From Chromatiales bacterium (GTDB taxonomy: Bacteria; Pseudomonadota; Gammaproteobacteria; UBA6429; Thiohalophilaceae): 7,257 nucleotides of DNA. The DNA lies in the NCBI GenBank assembly GCA_027070385.1, contig JALXDW010000144.1, positions 1-7,257 on the forward strand, given 5' to 3'. The stretch's first letter is position 1. Every line of letters starts with the position of its first letter. Of this stretch, positions 1-7,257 are shown piece by piece. The position numbers and the translations under genes are program-made. The notes below the pieces were generated by a model, which did no database searches, was not told where the DNA came from, and worked only from the letters and a program-made list of their open reading frames with translations.

Positions 1-136
<136 letters not shown>

Positions 137-2233
137 TTAAGACGCTTTCTTAACAATCGCCTCTGCAATACTGCTTGGCGCTTCACTGTATTTCTCAAAT
201 TCCATGCTATATGTCGCACGGCCTTGTGTTGCTGAGCGTAAGTCCGTCGCATAGCCAAACATTTCAGCTAACGGCACTTCTGCCCGAATCACTTTACCGG
301 CTGGACTGTCGTCCATCCCGTTGATAATGCCGCGGCGACGGTTCAAGTCACCCACAACATCACCCATATGTTCCTCAGGTGTCACTACTTCCACCTTCAT
401 AACAGGTTCTAACAGAACCGGATCACATTCAGCCGCACCGGCTTTAAACGCCATGGAACCGGCCACTTTGAAGGCCATTTCATTCGAGTCAACCTCGTGA
501 AACGAGCCGTCATGTAATGTGACTTTGATATCAACCATCTGATATCCACCCACCACACCGTTTTGCATGGCTTCCTGTATTCCTTTGTCAACCGAAGGAA
601 TGTATTCCTTAGGTACTGAGCCGCCAACGATCTCATTAACAAACTCATAACCTGTTCCAGGCTCTTGCGGTTCAATTCGTAACACAACATGCCCGTATTG
701 ACCGCGACCACCCGACTGACGCACAAATTTTCCTTCTGCCTTTTCAACAGAACCGCGAATTGTTTCGCGGTATGAAACTTGTGGCGCACCGACGTTGGCT
801 TCGACACCAAACTCTCGTTTCATTCTATCGACAATAATGTCGAGATGAAGCTCGCCCATGCCGGCAATAATTGTCTGTCCGGACTCTTCGTCTGTGCTCA
901 CACGGAACGAAGGATCTTCTTGCGCTAACTTACCTAATGCAATCCCCATTTTCTCTTGATCGGCCAATGTTCTAGGCTCAATCGCAACCGCTATAACCGG
1001 TTCAGGGAACTCCATCCGTTCCAGGGTTATCACATGTTTCAAATCACACAGGGTTTCACCTGTGGTGACATCTTTAAGACCAACAGCCGCTGCAATATCG
1101 CCTGCTCGTACTTCTTTAATCTCTTCGCGGCTATTCGAATGCATTTGCAAAATACGGCCAATGCGCTCTTTTTTACCTTTTACCGGGTTATAAACAAAAT
1201 CACCGGCTTTTAATACACCTGAATACACTCGAAAGAACGCTAATGTTCCAACGAATGGATCGGTCGCGATTTTAAACGCGAGTGCAGCAAACGGTGCTTC
1301 ATCGGATGAAGGCCGTTCAGCTTCTGTCCCATCATCCAAAATACCTTTAATTGCAGGCACATCTTCTGGCGATGGCATATAGTCGACAACAGCATCAAGC
1401 ATGGCTTGCACCCCTTTGTTTTTGAAAGCAGAGCCACAAAAACAAGGAATAATATCATTTGCTAATGTACGCAAACGAATGCCTGATTTTATCTCTTCAT
1501 TTGATAAATCCCCTTCTTCAAGGTATTTATCCATTAACTCTTCATTGGCTTCAGCAGCGGATTCAAGTAGTTGCTCACGCAATTCAACCGCTTTCGCCAT
1601 ATATTCTTCTGGAATCTCTTTGGGCTCATACGTTGCGCCCATGTCGTCTTCATTCCAGTAGATGGCTTTCATGCGAACCAGGTCGATTACGCCTTGAAAA
1701 CCTTCTTCTGCACCAATATTTAACTGCATTGGAACAGCTGTTGCGCCTAAACGCTCTTTAATTTGTCCAACCACTCGCAAAAAATCTGCACCAGAGCGAT
1801 CCATTTTGTTTACAAATGCCAGCCGTGGCACCTGATATTTGTTCGCTTGTCGCCACACTGTCTCTGACTGTGGTTCGACACCACCGACCGCACAAAATAC
1901 TGCACATGCACCGTCTAAAACGCGTAATGAGCGTTCAACTTCTATCGTAAAATCAACGTGTCCAGGCGTATCTATTATATTGATACGATGTTCCTCAAAC
2001 TGCTGATCCATACCACGCCAGAAACAGGTCGTTGCAGCCGAGGTAATGGTGATACCCCGCTCTTGTTCCTGCTCCATCCAGTCCATGGTAGCGGCACCAT
2101 CATGTACTTCACCGATTTTGTGTGAAATACCTGTATAAAATAAAACGCGTTCTGTTGTCGTCGTTTTACCTGCATCAATATGTGCCATGATGCCAATGTT
2201 GCGGTAACGATTAATAGGAGTCTTACGTGCCAC
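137..2233 (-). CDS. fusA: Elongation factor G (ribosomal translocase GTPase)
   Basis: EF-G catalyses GTP-dependent movement of tRNA and mRNA after peptide bond formation and, with ribosome recycling factor, splits the ribosome after termination. The 698-residue product has the normal length. The GTPase motifs are intact: G1 AHIDAGKT at residues 17-24, the switch I region ending in RGITIT at 59-64, G3 DTPGH at 88-92, G4 NKMD at 142-145, and the G5-like CGSAFKNKG near 260-270. Domain IV shows the conserved GGRGQYGHV loop and the [13 protein letters not shown] segment that reaches the decoding centre. The C-terminus ([15 protein letters not shown]) is typical of domain V. The start is GTG (2233-2231), giving [14 protein letters not shown], the family N-terminus; no other in-frame start lies just upstream. 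The stop is TAA. It sits between rpsG and tuf. Nothing is missing or broken, and no resistance substitution was noticed. Confidence 0.99.
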   Translation of the reverse strand: MARKTPINRYRNIGIMAHIDAGKTTTTERVLFYTGISHKIGEVHDGAATMDWMEQEQERGITITSAATTCFWRGMDQQFEEHRINIIDTPGHVDFTIEVERSLRVLDGACAVFCAVGGVEPQSETVWRQANKYQVPRLAFVNKMDRSGADFLRVVGQIKERLGATAVPMQLNIGAEEGFQGVIDLVRMKAIYWNEDDMGATYEPKEIPEEYMAKAVELREQLLESAAEANEELMDKYLEEGDLSNEEIKSGIRLRTLANDIIPCFCGSAFKNKGVQAMLDAVVDYMPSPEDVPAIKGILDDGTEAERPSSDEAPFAALAFKIATDPFVGTLAFFRVYSGVLKAGDFVYNPVKGKKERIGRILQMHSNSREEIKEVRAGDIAAAVGLKDVTTGETLCDLKHVITLERMEFPEPVIAVAIEPRTLADQEKMGIALGKLAQEDPSFRVSTDEESGQTIIAGMGELHLDIIVDRMKREFGVEANVGAPQVSYRETIRGSVEKAEGKFVRQSGGRGQYGHVVLRIEPQEPGTGYEFVNEIVGGSVPKEYIPSVDKGIQEAMQNGVVGGYQMVDIKVTLHDGSFHEVDSNEMAFKVAGSMAFKAGAAECDPVLLEPVMKVEVVTPEEHMGDVVGDLNRRRGIINGMDDSPAGKVIRAEVPLAEMFGYATDLRSATQGRATYSMEFEKYSEAPSSIAEAIVKKAS

Positions 2234-2241
2234 TTGTTCTG

Positions 2242-2249
2242 CCTGCCCT
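2242..2249 (-). promoter_or_regulatory. Ribosome binding site of fusA
   Basis: On the minus strand the sequence AGGGCAGG precedes the fusA GTG, leaving 8 bases between its final AGG and the start codon. It is a weaker Shine-Dalgarno than that of tuf, but it is the only purine-rich match in range and supports the GTG start. Confidence 0.6.
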
Positions 2250-2295
2250 ATAAAAAGTTACCTTCTAAAAAGTCAGATAATTTGTCTAACCTTCT
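2250..2295 (-). repeat. Short imperfect direct repeats in rpsG-fusA spacer
   Basis: In the 64-base spacer (2234-2297) the octamer ACTTTTTA occurs twice on the minus strand (2273-2266 overlapping by one base, and 2258-2251 counting TAAAAAGT on the plus strand). AGAAGGTTA (2295-2287) recurs as AGAAGGTA (2266-2259). The units alternate, so the spacer resembles a decayed duplication. No hairpin with a following T-run is formed, so it is not an evident terminator. It may be chance in AT-rich DNA. Confidence 0.35.
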
Positions 2296-2297
2296 GT

Positions 2298-2768
2298 TTA
2301 CCAACGATAATGCGCGAATGCTTTATTCGCATCAGCCATACGGTGTGTGTCTTCACGTTTTTTCACTGCTGAACCACGATTTTCAGCCGCGTCAAACAAT
2401 TCACCCGCTAAACGTGCACCCATTCCTTTCTCACCGCGCTTGCGTGCCGCATCAATAATCCAGCGCATTGCCAGTGTATTACGACGACTTGCACGAACCT
2501 CAACAGGTACCTGGTAGGTTGCACCACCGACTCGACGTGATTTGACTTCCACAGTCGGGCGAACATTATCCAGTGCCACTTCAAGAATACCCTGAGCTTC
2601 ACCGTGTTTTTTCTCGGCAACATTATCTAATGCACCGTATACAATGCTTTCTGCAACGGATTTTTTACCGTGCATCATTACCATGTTGATAAACTTGGCA
2701 ATTAATTCCGATTTGTACTTCGGATCCGGTAAAATTTCTCGTTTTTGCGCGACGCGTCTTCTAGCCAT
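2298..2768 (-). CDS. rpsG: 30S ribosomal protein S7
   Basis: S7 is the primary binding protein that nucleates assembly of the 3' major domain (head) of 16S rRNA and lines the E site and mRNA exit path. The 156-residue product has the usual bacterial length. It begins [20 protein letters not shown], has the conserved [16 protein letters not shown] helix, the beta-hairpin region [15 protein letters not shown] (about residues 77-91), the [17 protein letters not shown] segment and the C-terminal [13 protein letters not shown]. The start is ATG with an AGGA Shine-Dalgarno 7 bases upstream. It lies only 19 bases after rpsL, which suggests translational coupling. In E. coli S7 is also the autogenous repressor of this operon, acting at the rpsL-rpsG junction; whether that holds here is doubtful given the short spacer. 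Confidence 0.99.
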   Translation of the reverse strand: MARRRVAQKREILPDPKYKSELIAKFINMVMMHGKKSVAESIVYGALDNVAEKKHGEAQGILEVALDNVRPTVEVKSRRVGGATYQVPVEVRASRRNTLAMRWIIDAARKRGEKGMGARLAGELFDAAENRGSAVKKREDTHRMADANKAFAHYRW

Positions 2769-2775
2769 TTATATA

Positions 2776-2779
2776 TCCT
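2776..2779 (-). promoter_or_regulatory. Ribosome binding site of rpsG
   Basis: AGGA on the minus strand lies 7 bases before the rpsG ATG, inside the 19-base rpsL-rpsG spacer. A second purine cluster, AAGG, lies just after the rpsL stop. Termination on rpsL would bring ribosomes onto this site, consistent with coupled translation. Confidence 0.75.
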
Positions 2780-2787
2780 AACCTTGA

Positions 2788-3162
2788 TTAACTCTTGGGT
2801 CGCTTGGCACCGTATTTTGAACGGCCATTTCTGCGATCACTTACACCAGATGTATCTAAAGAACCACGCACAACGTGATAACGTACACCGGGTAAATCCT
2901 TAACACGACCACCACGAATCAGAACCACCGAGTGTTCCTGCAAGTTATGGCCTTCACCACCAATATAACTACTGACTTCAAAGCCATTTGTTAAACGAAC
3001 ACGAGCAACTTTACGCATTGCCGAGTTTGGTTTTTTCGGTGTTGTTGTATACACACGGGTACATACACCACGACGTTGTGGGCAGGCAGCCAGTGCTGGT
3101 ACATTCGATTTCACAATCTTGCGCTTGCGCGGTTTGCGAACGAGCTGATTAATTGTGGTCAT
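2788..3162 (-). CDS. rpsL: 30S ribosomal protein S12
   Basis: S12 sits at the interface side of the 30S decoding centre, where it monitors codon-anticodon pairing and sets translational accuracy. The 124-residue product begins [19 protein letters not shown] and contains the signature [13 protein letters not shown] (from about residue 39), [20 protein letters not shown] and KDLPGVRYH (from residue 88). Counting the initiator Met, Lys43 and Lys88, where streptomycin-resistance or dependence mutations arise in E. coli, are both wild type. Asp89, the residue that is beta-methylthiolated in E. coli, is also present. The start is ATG and the stop TAA. It is the first gene after the promoter at 3233-3262, and is followed closely by rpsG. 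Met49 (Leu in E. coli) and the Ser C-terminus are ordinary variation. Confidence 0.99.
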   Translation of the reverse strand: MTTINQLVRKPRKRKIVKSNVPALAACPQRRGVCTRVYTTTPKKPNSAMRKVARVRLTNGFEVSSYIGGEGHNLQEHSVVLIRGGRVKDLPGVRYHVVRGSLDTSGVSDRRNGRSKYGAKRPKS

Positions 3163-3173
3163 ATTTCTCTAAA

Positions 3174-3177
3174 CTCC
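3174..3177 (-). promoter_or_regulatory. Probable ribosome binding site of rpsL
   Basis: GGAG on the minus strand ends 11 bases before the rpsL ATG. This is slightly long spacing; a second candidate, AGAG (3170-3167), is only 4 bases from the ATG. The GGAG begins three bases after the T-rich run that follows the leader hairpin, so folding of the leader could affect ribosome access. Confidence 0.5.
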
Positions 3178-3179
3178 AG

Positions 3180-3219
3180 AAAATAAACGACAGGCCGAAA
3201 AAATTTCTCGACCTGTCGT
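3180..3219 (-). terminator. Leader stem-loop with T-rich tail before rpsL (attenuator candidate)
   Basis: On the minus strand ACGACAGGTCGA (3219-3208) pairs with TCGGCCTGTCGT (3198-3187): 12 continuous pairs including one G-U. The 9-base middle, GAAATTTTT, could add up to three more weak pairs. Directly after the stem comes TTTATTTT, then CTGGAG with the rpsL Shine-Dalgarno. Stem plus T-rich run is the form of an intrinsic terminator in the direction of the genes, but it lies downstream of the str promoter, so it would have to be partial or conditional. The predicted transcript begins only a few bases before the stem, so a 5'-end protecting hairpin is an alternative. The wobble pair makes the minus-strand RNA fold better than the plus-strand RNA. 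Confidence 0.6.
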
Positions 3220-3232
3220 ATGTGAGGCGCGG

Positions 3233-3262
3233 ATTGTAGTGAATCTAGTGGTGTACTGTCAA
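3233..3262 (-). promoter_or_regulatory. Sigma70-type promoter for the str genes
   Basis: On the minus strand a perfect -35 box TTGACA (3262-3257) and a -10 box TACAAT (3238-3233, five of six consensus bases) are separated by 18 bases. The discriminator after the -10 box is CCGCGCC, very GC-rich, as in stringently controlled rRNA and ribosomal protein promoters. The DNA upstream of the -35 box (about 3263-3300) is AT-rich and could act as an UP element. Transcription should start near 3227-3223, giving an rpsL leader of about 60 bases. This should drive rpsL-rpsG-fusA and probably tuf. Confidence 0.8.
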
Positions 3263-3309
3263 CCAGATTTACACTTAATTACCCACAAAATTAAATTTCA
3301 GGGCTATCC

Positions 3310-3336
3310 GCCAATTATTTGGCCATTTTACTGGCC
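3310..3336. repeat. Two overlapping small inverted repeats
   Basis: GCCAA (3310-3314) pairs with TTGGC (3319-3323), and GGCCA (3321-3325) pairs with TGGCC (3332-3336). They share bases 3321-3323, so only one can form at a time. Each stem is only 5 bp and neither is followed by a convincing T-run in either direction. They may help mark the 3' end of the rpoC message, or may be chance. Confidence 0.3.
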
Positions 3337-3348
3337 TAATCATCAATC

Positions 3349-3372
3349 GGGCATTCAAAATGCCCTTTTTTT
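3349..3372 (+). terminator. Intrinsic terminator pointing against rpoC
   Basis: On the plus strand GGGCATT (3349-3355) and AATGCCC (3359-3365) form a perfect inverted repeat (7 bp with a 3-base loop, or 6 bp with a 5-base loop), followed at once by seven T (3366-3372). This is a textbook rho-independent terminator, but it reads toward the 3' end of rpoC, and its T-run overlaps the rpoC stop codon. In the rpoC direction the same hairpin is preceded by seven A and followed by GATTGATGATT, a poor T-run. It could therefore stop antisense transcripts, or serve mainly as a 3' hairpin for the rpoC mRNA. Confidence 0.65.
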
Positions 3373-6300
3373 ATTCAGATGGCGACTCGGAAGCCGAAGC
3401 TGAATCGGCTTCGGCCGCCGCGGCTGCCACTTCCGATTCAAGCACGGAAGTCGCTTCGTCAATCGCCAATTTGGCTTCATCAACCTGATGGCGCTGACGA
3501 TGACGCTCTTCATGGTATGCCAGTCCGGTACCTGCCGGAATCAAACGGCCCACAATCACGTTTTCTTTCAGACCTCGTAAATTGTCGACTTTTCCGGTCA
3601 CAGCCGCTTCTGTCAGAACCCGTGTTGTTTCCTGGAAAGAAGCTGCGGAAACAAATGATTCGGTGGCCAACGATGCTTTTGTGATACCCAGTAACATATA
3701 AGAGTATTTCGCAGGATCTTTACCTTCTGCAATCAACTTCTCATTCACTTCCAATACCCGTGAGCGTTCAATTTGTTCACCTCGGAGGAATTTACTGTCT
3801 CCACCATCGGTAATTTCACATTTACGCAGCATTTGACGCACTATCACTTCGATATGTTTGTCGTTGATTTTTACACCTTGTAAACGGTAAACGTCCTGCA
3901 CTTCTTTTACGATATAACGGGCTAATTCTTCCACACCCAATAAACGTAAAATATCATGTGGATTTGGCTCACCTTCAGCAATCATTTCACCTTGCTCAAC
4001 ATGCTCCCCTTCGAACACGGTCACATGACGCCACTTAGGTATTAGTACTTCGTAATGCTCACCTTCAGCAGGCGTAATCATTAAGCGTTGCTTACCTTTT
4101 GTTTCTTTACCAAAGCTGATAGTACCGGTAATTTCTGCCAGAATAGATGGCTCTTTCGGTTTACGTGCTTCGAATAAATCGGCAACCCGTGGCAGACCAC
4201 CGGTAATATCACGTGTTTTTGATGATTCTTGTGGAATACGTGCAATCGCATCACCCACACCCACATCAGCACCGTGCTTCATGGTCACAATCGCACCGGC
4301 CGGCAGGAAGTAATGTGCAGGAATATCGGTACCCGCAATATTCAGACCTTCACCGTTGGCATCGATCAAACGCACCGCAGGACGCAAATCTTTGGAGGCG
4401 GCCGGACGTTGTTTTGGATCCATGATAACCAATGAACTTAAACCGGTGACTTCATCCACATCAGCGGTTGCTGTTGAACCTTCAACAATATCCACAAATT
4501 CAATTTTACCCGCCACTTCAGTAATAACCGGGTGAGTGTGAGGATCCCAGTTTGCAACAATCTGACCACCTTCGACCTCATCACCATCGTTAACGGTAAT
4601 GACCGCACCGTACGGTACTTTATAACGTTCACGTTCACGCTGCATTTCATCAAGCACCGTGATTTCACCGGAACGGGATACCGCAACATTATGCCCATTG
4701 GCGTGTTGCACGGTTTTCATATTGTGTAAACGAACAGTCCCTTTGCTTCTGATTTCAATATTGCTAATAGCCGCTGCTCGAGATGCTGCACCACCAATAT
4801 GGAAAGTACGCATGGTTAACTGTGTACCCGGTTCACCAATAGATTGTGCTGCAATAACACCCACCGATTCCCCTTCGTTCACTTTATGGCCTCGAGCCAA
4901 GTCACGTCCGTAACAGGTTGCACAAACACCGTGCAGATTTTCACAGGTAATCGCTGAACGGACTAACATATGATCCACACCAAGGTTATCGAGTTTATCG
5001 ACCCATGCTTCATCCAGCAAAGTGCCTTGTTCAATAACGGTTTCACCTTTGGTGTTCACAACGTCTTTGGCAACAATCCGTCCCAAAACACGTTCACTTA
5101 ATGCTTCTACAACATCGCCACCTTCAATGACGCTGGCCAGTGTTAAACCGTTTTCGGTGCCACAGTCCTCACCGGTAACAACCAGATCCTGTGAAACATC
5201 AACTAAACGTCGTGTTAGGTAACCCGAGTTTGCTGTTTTCAGTGCGGTATCAGCCAGACCTTTACGTGCACCGTGTGTTGAAATAAAGTATTGCAGTACG
5301 TTCAAACCTTCACGGAAGTTCGCTGTAATCGGTGTTTCGATAATGGAACCATCCGGTTTGGCCATCAAGCCACGCATACCGGCAAGCTGACGGATCTGGG
5401 CAGCACTACCCCGTGCCCCTGAGTCGGCCATCATAAAGACCGAGTTGAATGATTTTTGCTGAACCGTTTCGCCTTCGGCATTAACGACAGCTTCAGTACC
5501 TAAACCATCCATCATCGCTTTTGCAATTTGATCGTTAGTACGAGACCAGATATCAACCACTTTGTTATAGCGTTCACCCACGGTCACCAAACCAGAGGTG
5601 TACTGCTCACCAATTTCACGTACTTCTTCTTCAGCAGCCTGTAAAATAGTGGTTTTCGCTTCAGGAATCACCATATCATCCACACCAAATGAAATACCAG
5701 ACTTGGTGGAGTAGCGGAAACCGGTATACATTAACTGGTCAGCAAAGATAACGGTGTCTTTTAAACCGTTAATTCGGTAACAGGCATTAATCAACTGTGA
5801 CACGGCTTTCTTGGTTAAATCTTTATTCACCAACGAGAATGGCAGACCATCAGGCACAATGTCCCACAAAATAGCACGACCGGCTGTGGTATCTTCGAGT
5901 TTTGTTTCCTCAATGCGATTACCTTCTTTATCGATCGTTACCTGTTTGATGCGTACCTTTACTTTTGCTTGCAAGTGAACGATACCATTTGCATTCGCAC
6001 GTTGAACTTCATTGGCATCAACAAAGACCATGCCTTCGCCTTTTGCATTAATACGTTCACGTGATAAGTAATACAAACCTAAAACAACATCCTGAGACGG
6101 TACAATAATCGGCTCACCATTGGCTGGTGATAAAATATTGTTTGTCGACATCATTAAAGTACGCGCTTCAAGTTGTGCTTCGATAGACAATGGAACGTGA
6201 ACCGCCATTTGATCGCCATCGAAATCCGCATTAAACGCCGTACAAACCAATGGGTGTAACTGAATGGCTTTACCTTCAATCAGCATTGGCTCAAACGCCT

Positions 6301-7257
6301 GAATACCTAAACGGTGTAGTGTTGGCGCACGGTTAAGCATAATAGGGTGCTCACGAATCACTTCGTCGAGGATATCCCAGACTTCAGGGCCTTCACGTTC
6401 AACCATTTTCTTGGCGGCTTTAATCGTTGTTGCTAAACCACGACGTTCTAATTTACTAAAGATAAATGGCTTGAATAATTCCAGGCCCATTTTTTTAGGT
6501 AAACCACATTGGTGTAGTTTAAGTGTTGGTCCAACCACAATCACTGAACGGCCAGAGTAATCAACACGTTTACCCAGTAAGTTTTGACGGAAACGACCTT
6601 GCTTACCTTTGATCATGTCAGCCAAAGATTTTAATGGGCGTTTGTTAGAACCGGTAATCGCACGTCCACGACGGCCATTATCCAATAAGGCATCGACCGA
6701 TTCCTGTAACATACGTTTTTCATTACGCACGATAATGTCAGGTGCGTTTAAATCCAGTAAACGTTTTAAACGATTATTACGATTAATAACGCGACGGTAT
6801 AAATCATTTAAGTCAGACGTTGCAAAACGACCACCTTCTAATGGAACTAATGGGCGTAATTCAGGTGGTAAAACAGGCAGTACTGTCATGACCATCCATT
6901 CAGGCTTGTTACCTGATTCCATAAACGCTTCGAGGAGTTTCAAGCGCTTGGTGTATTTCTTGATTTTAGTTTCGGAGCGGGTATTACCCATGTCTTCGCG
7001 AACCTGTACCGCTTCGGCTTCCAGATCGAGCTTGCGCAACAATTCAAAAATCGCTTCAGCACCCATGCGGGCATCAAATTCATCGCCATATTCTTCGATA
7101 GCATCAAGATAGGCTTCATCTGACATCAATTGACCGGGTTCAAGATCAGTCATACCGGGTTCGATAACGACGAAAGCTTCAAAATAAAGTACCCTTTCAA
7201 TATCACGTAAAGTGAGGTCGAGTAACAAGCCCATGCGTGACGGCAATGACTTTAAGA
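3371..7257 (-). CDS. rpoC: DNA-directed RNA polymerase subunit beta' (5' end outside window)
   Basis: Beta' forms, with beta, the catalytic cleft of RNA polymerase. The open reading frame runs off the right edge in frame (codons for LKSLPSRMG), so roughly the first 115 residues, including the N-terminal zinc finger, are missing; the TTG at 7246 is not a start. Visible hallmarks: the [16 protein letters not shown] region; the catalytic NADFDGD, binding the active-site Mg, at 6232-6212; [15 protein letters not shown] (F-loop area, about 5434-5390); the bridge helix EGLNVLQYF through TRRLVDV (about 5315-5190); and trigger-loop [20 protein letters not shown] (about 4875-4805). The second zinc site has Cys codons at 5164-5162, 4945-4943, 4924-4922 and 4915-4913 (the last three spaced C-x6-C-x2-C). 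Between the trigger-loop halves lies the E. coli-type insertion (about 4775-4250). Spacing from NADFDGD to the Cys matches E. coli without net gaps. The C-terminal tail is Ala/Ser/Glu-rich. The stop is TAA. Confidence 0.99.
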   Translation of the reverse strand, partial: LKSLPSRMGLLLDLTLRDIERVLYFEAFVVIEPGMTDLEPGQLMSDEAYLDAIEEYGDEFDARMGAEAIFELLRKLDLEAEAVQVREDMGNTRSETKIKKYTKRLKLLEAFMESGNKPEWMVMTVLPVLPPELRPLVPLEGGRFATSDLNDLYRRVINRNNRLKRLLDLNAPDIIVRNEKRMLQESVDALLDNGRRGRAITGSNKRPLKSLADMIKGKQGRFRQNLLGKRVDYSGRSVIVVGPTLKLHQCGLPKKMGLELFKPFIFSKLERRGLATTIKAAKKMVEREGPEVWDILDEVIREHPIMLNRAPTLHRLGIQAFEPMLIEGKAIQLHPLVCTAFNADFDGDQMAVHVPLSIEAQLEARTLMMSTNNILSPANGEPIIVPSQDVVLGLYYLSRERINAKGEGMVFVDANEVQRANANGIVHLQAKVKVRIKQVTIDKEGNRIEETKLEDTTAGRAILWDIVPDGLPFSLVNKDLTKKAVSQLINACYRINGLKDTVIFADQLMYTGFRYSTKSGISFGVDDMVIPEAKTTILQAAEEEVREIGEQYTSGLVTVGERYNKVVDIWSRTNDQIAKAMMDGLGTEAVVNAEGETVQQKSFNSVFMMADSGARGSAAQIRQLAGMRGLMAKPDGSIIETPITANFREGLNVLQYFISTHGARKGLADTALKTANSGYLTRRLVDVSQDLVVTGEDCGTENGLTLASVIEGGDVVEALSERVLGRIVAKDVVNTKGETVIEQGTLLDEAWVDKLDNLGVDHMLVRSAITCENLHGVCATCYGRDLARGHKVNEGESVGVIAAQSIGEPGTQLTMRTFHIGGAASRAAAISNIEIRSKGTVRLHNMKTVQHANGHNVAVSRSGEITVLDEMQRERERYKVPYGAVITVNDGDEVEGGQIVANWDPHTHPVITEVAGKIEFVDIVEGSTATADVDEVTGLSSLVIMDPKQRPAASKDLRPAVRLIDANGEGLNIAGTDIPAHYFLPAGAIVTMKHGADVGVGDAIARIPQESSKTRDITGGLPRVADLFEARKPKEPSILAEITGTISFGKETKGKQRLMITPAEGEHYEVLIPKWRHVTVFEGEHVEQGEMIAEGEPNPHDILRLLGVEELARYIVKEVQDVYRLQGVKINDKHIEVIVRQMLRKCEITDGGDSKFLRGEQIERSRVLEVNEKLIAEGKDPAKYSYMLLGITKASLATESFVSAASFQETTRVLTEAAVTGKVDNLRGLKENVIVGRLIPAGTGLAYHEERHRQRHQVDEAKLAIDEATSVLESEVAAAAAEADSASASESPSE
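3393..3415. repeat. Inverted repeat inside the rpoC 3' end
   Basis: GCCGAAGC (3393-3400) and GCTTCGGC (3408-3415) are perfect 8-base inverted repeats around a 7-base loop. They lie in codons for the Ala/Ser/Glu tail of beta'. No T-run follows in the gene direction, so it is not a terminator. It most likely results from repetitive Ala, Glu and Ser codons. Confidence 0.4.

Larger units (their letters stand above)
3163..3370. other. rpoC-rpsL intergenic regulatory region
   Basis: This 208-base spacer contains, from rpoC towards rpsL: the hairpin/terminator at 3349-3372, two small mutually exclusive hairpins at 3310-3336, an AT-rich stretch, the str promoter, the leader stem-loop and the rpsL ribosome binding site. 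I see no credible coding sequence in it. There is no clear intrinsic terminator in the rpoC direction before the str promoter, so some readthrough from rpoBC into rpsL is plausible. Confidence 0.75.

Noticed and set aside
409..2458. Several other plus- and minus-strand open frames of 70-130 codons across fusA and rpsG
   Set aside because: All overlap strongly conserved EF-G or S7 coding sequence in another frame and look like chance open frames.
2898..3036. Possible streptomycin-resistance changes in S12
   Set aside because: Lys43 and Lys88 (counting Met) are wild type, and the neighbouring PKKPNS and KDLPG motifs are unchanged.
3379..3684. Plus-strand open frame of 101 codons opposite the rpoC 3' end
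   Set aside because: It starts in the low-complexity rpoC tail and continues antisense to conserved beta' sequence. The upstream terminator at 3349-3372 would also stop a plus-strand transcript just before it.
6609..7112. Plus-strand open frame of 167 codons opposite rpoC
   Set aside because: It lies wholly inside conserved rpoC sequence on the other strand. Its translation is a basic, serine/arginine-rich string with no recognisable domain, as expected of an antisense shadow, and I saw no clear ribosome binding site.
7244..7246. TTG as a possible start of the rpoC frame
   Set aside because: The frame continues upstream to the window edge with codons for L-K-S, which match the conserved beta' sequence before LPSR. 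The gene is cut by the window, not started here.

Overview
The window holds the junction of the RNA polymerase and str (streptomycin) gene clusters of a bacterium, all on the minus strand. In transcription order (right to left) the genes are rpoC (5' end cut off by the window edge), rpsL, rpsG, fusA and the first 29 codons of tuf. The protein sequences are closest in character to Gammaproteobacteria: the beta' subunit carries the E. coli-type insertion in the trigger loop, S7 has 156 residues, EF-G has 698 residues, and S12 is nearly E. coli-like. Having rpoC directly followed by rpsL is usual outside the Enterobacterales (for example in pseudomonads). By eye the base composition is moderate, perhaps mid-40s percent GC. 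I cannot name the genus; a Methylophaga/Thiotrichales-like organism is only a guess.

Layout by position: 1-88 tuf start; 89-136 spacer with a strong Shine-Dalgarno; 137-2233 fusA; 2234-2297 AT-rich spacer with short direct repeats; 2298-2768 rpsG; 2769-2787 a very short spacer; 2788-3162 rpsL; 3163-3370 a 208-base regulatory region; 3371-7257 rpoC, lacking roughly its first 115 residues.

The genes form one gene-expression module: beta' builds the catalytic centre of RNA polymerase, S12 and S7 are assembly and decoding proteins of the 30S subunit, and EF-G and EF-Tu drive elongation. The rpoC-rpsL spacer is the most informative non-coding part. It contains a near-consensus sigma70 promoter for the str genes with a GC-rich discriminator, then a 12-bp stem-loop followed by a T-rich run just before the rpsL ribosome binding site (an attenuator or 5' stabiliser candidate). 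At the rpoC end there is a textbook intrinsic terminator that points the opposite way to every gene here.

I found no mobile element, CRISPR array, tRNA or rRNA, and no new gene system. This is conserved core genome, and the second-look items are all regulatory.
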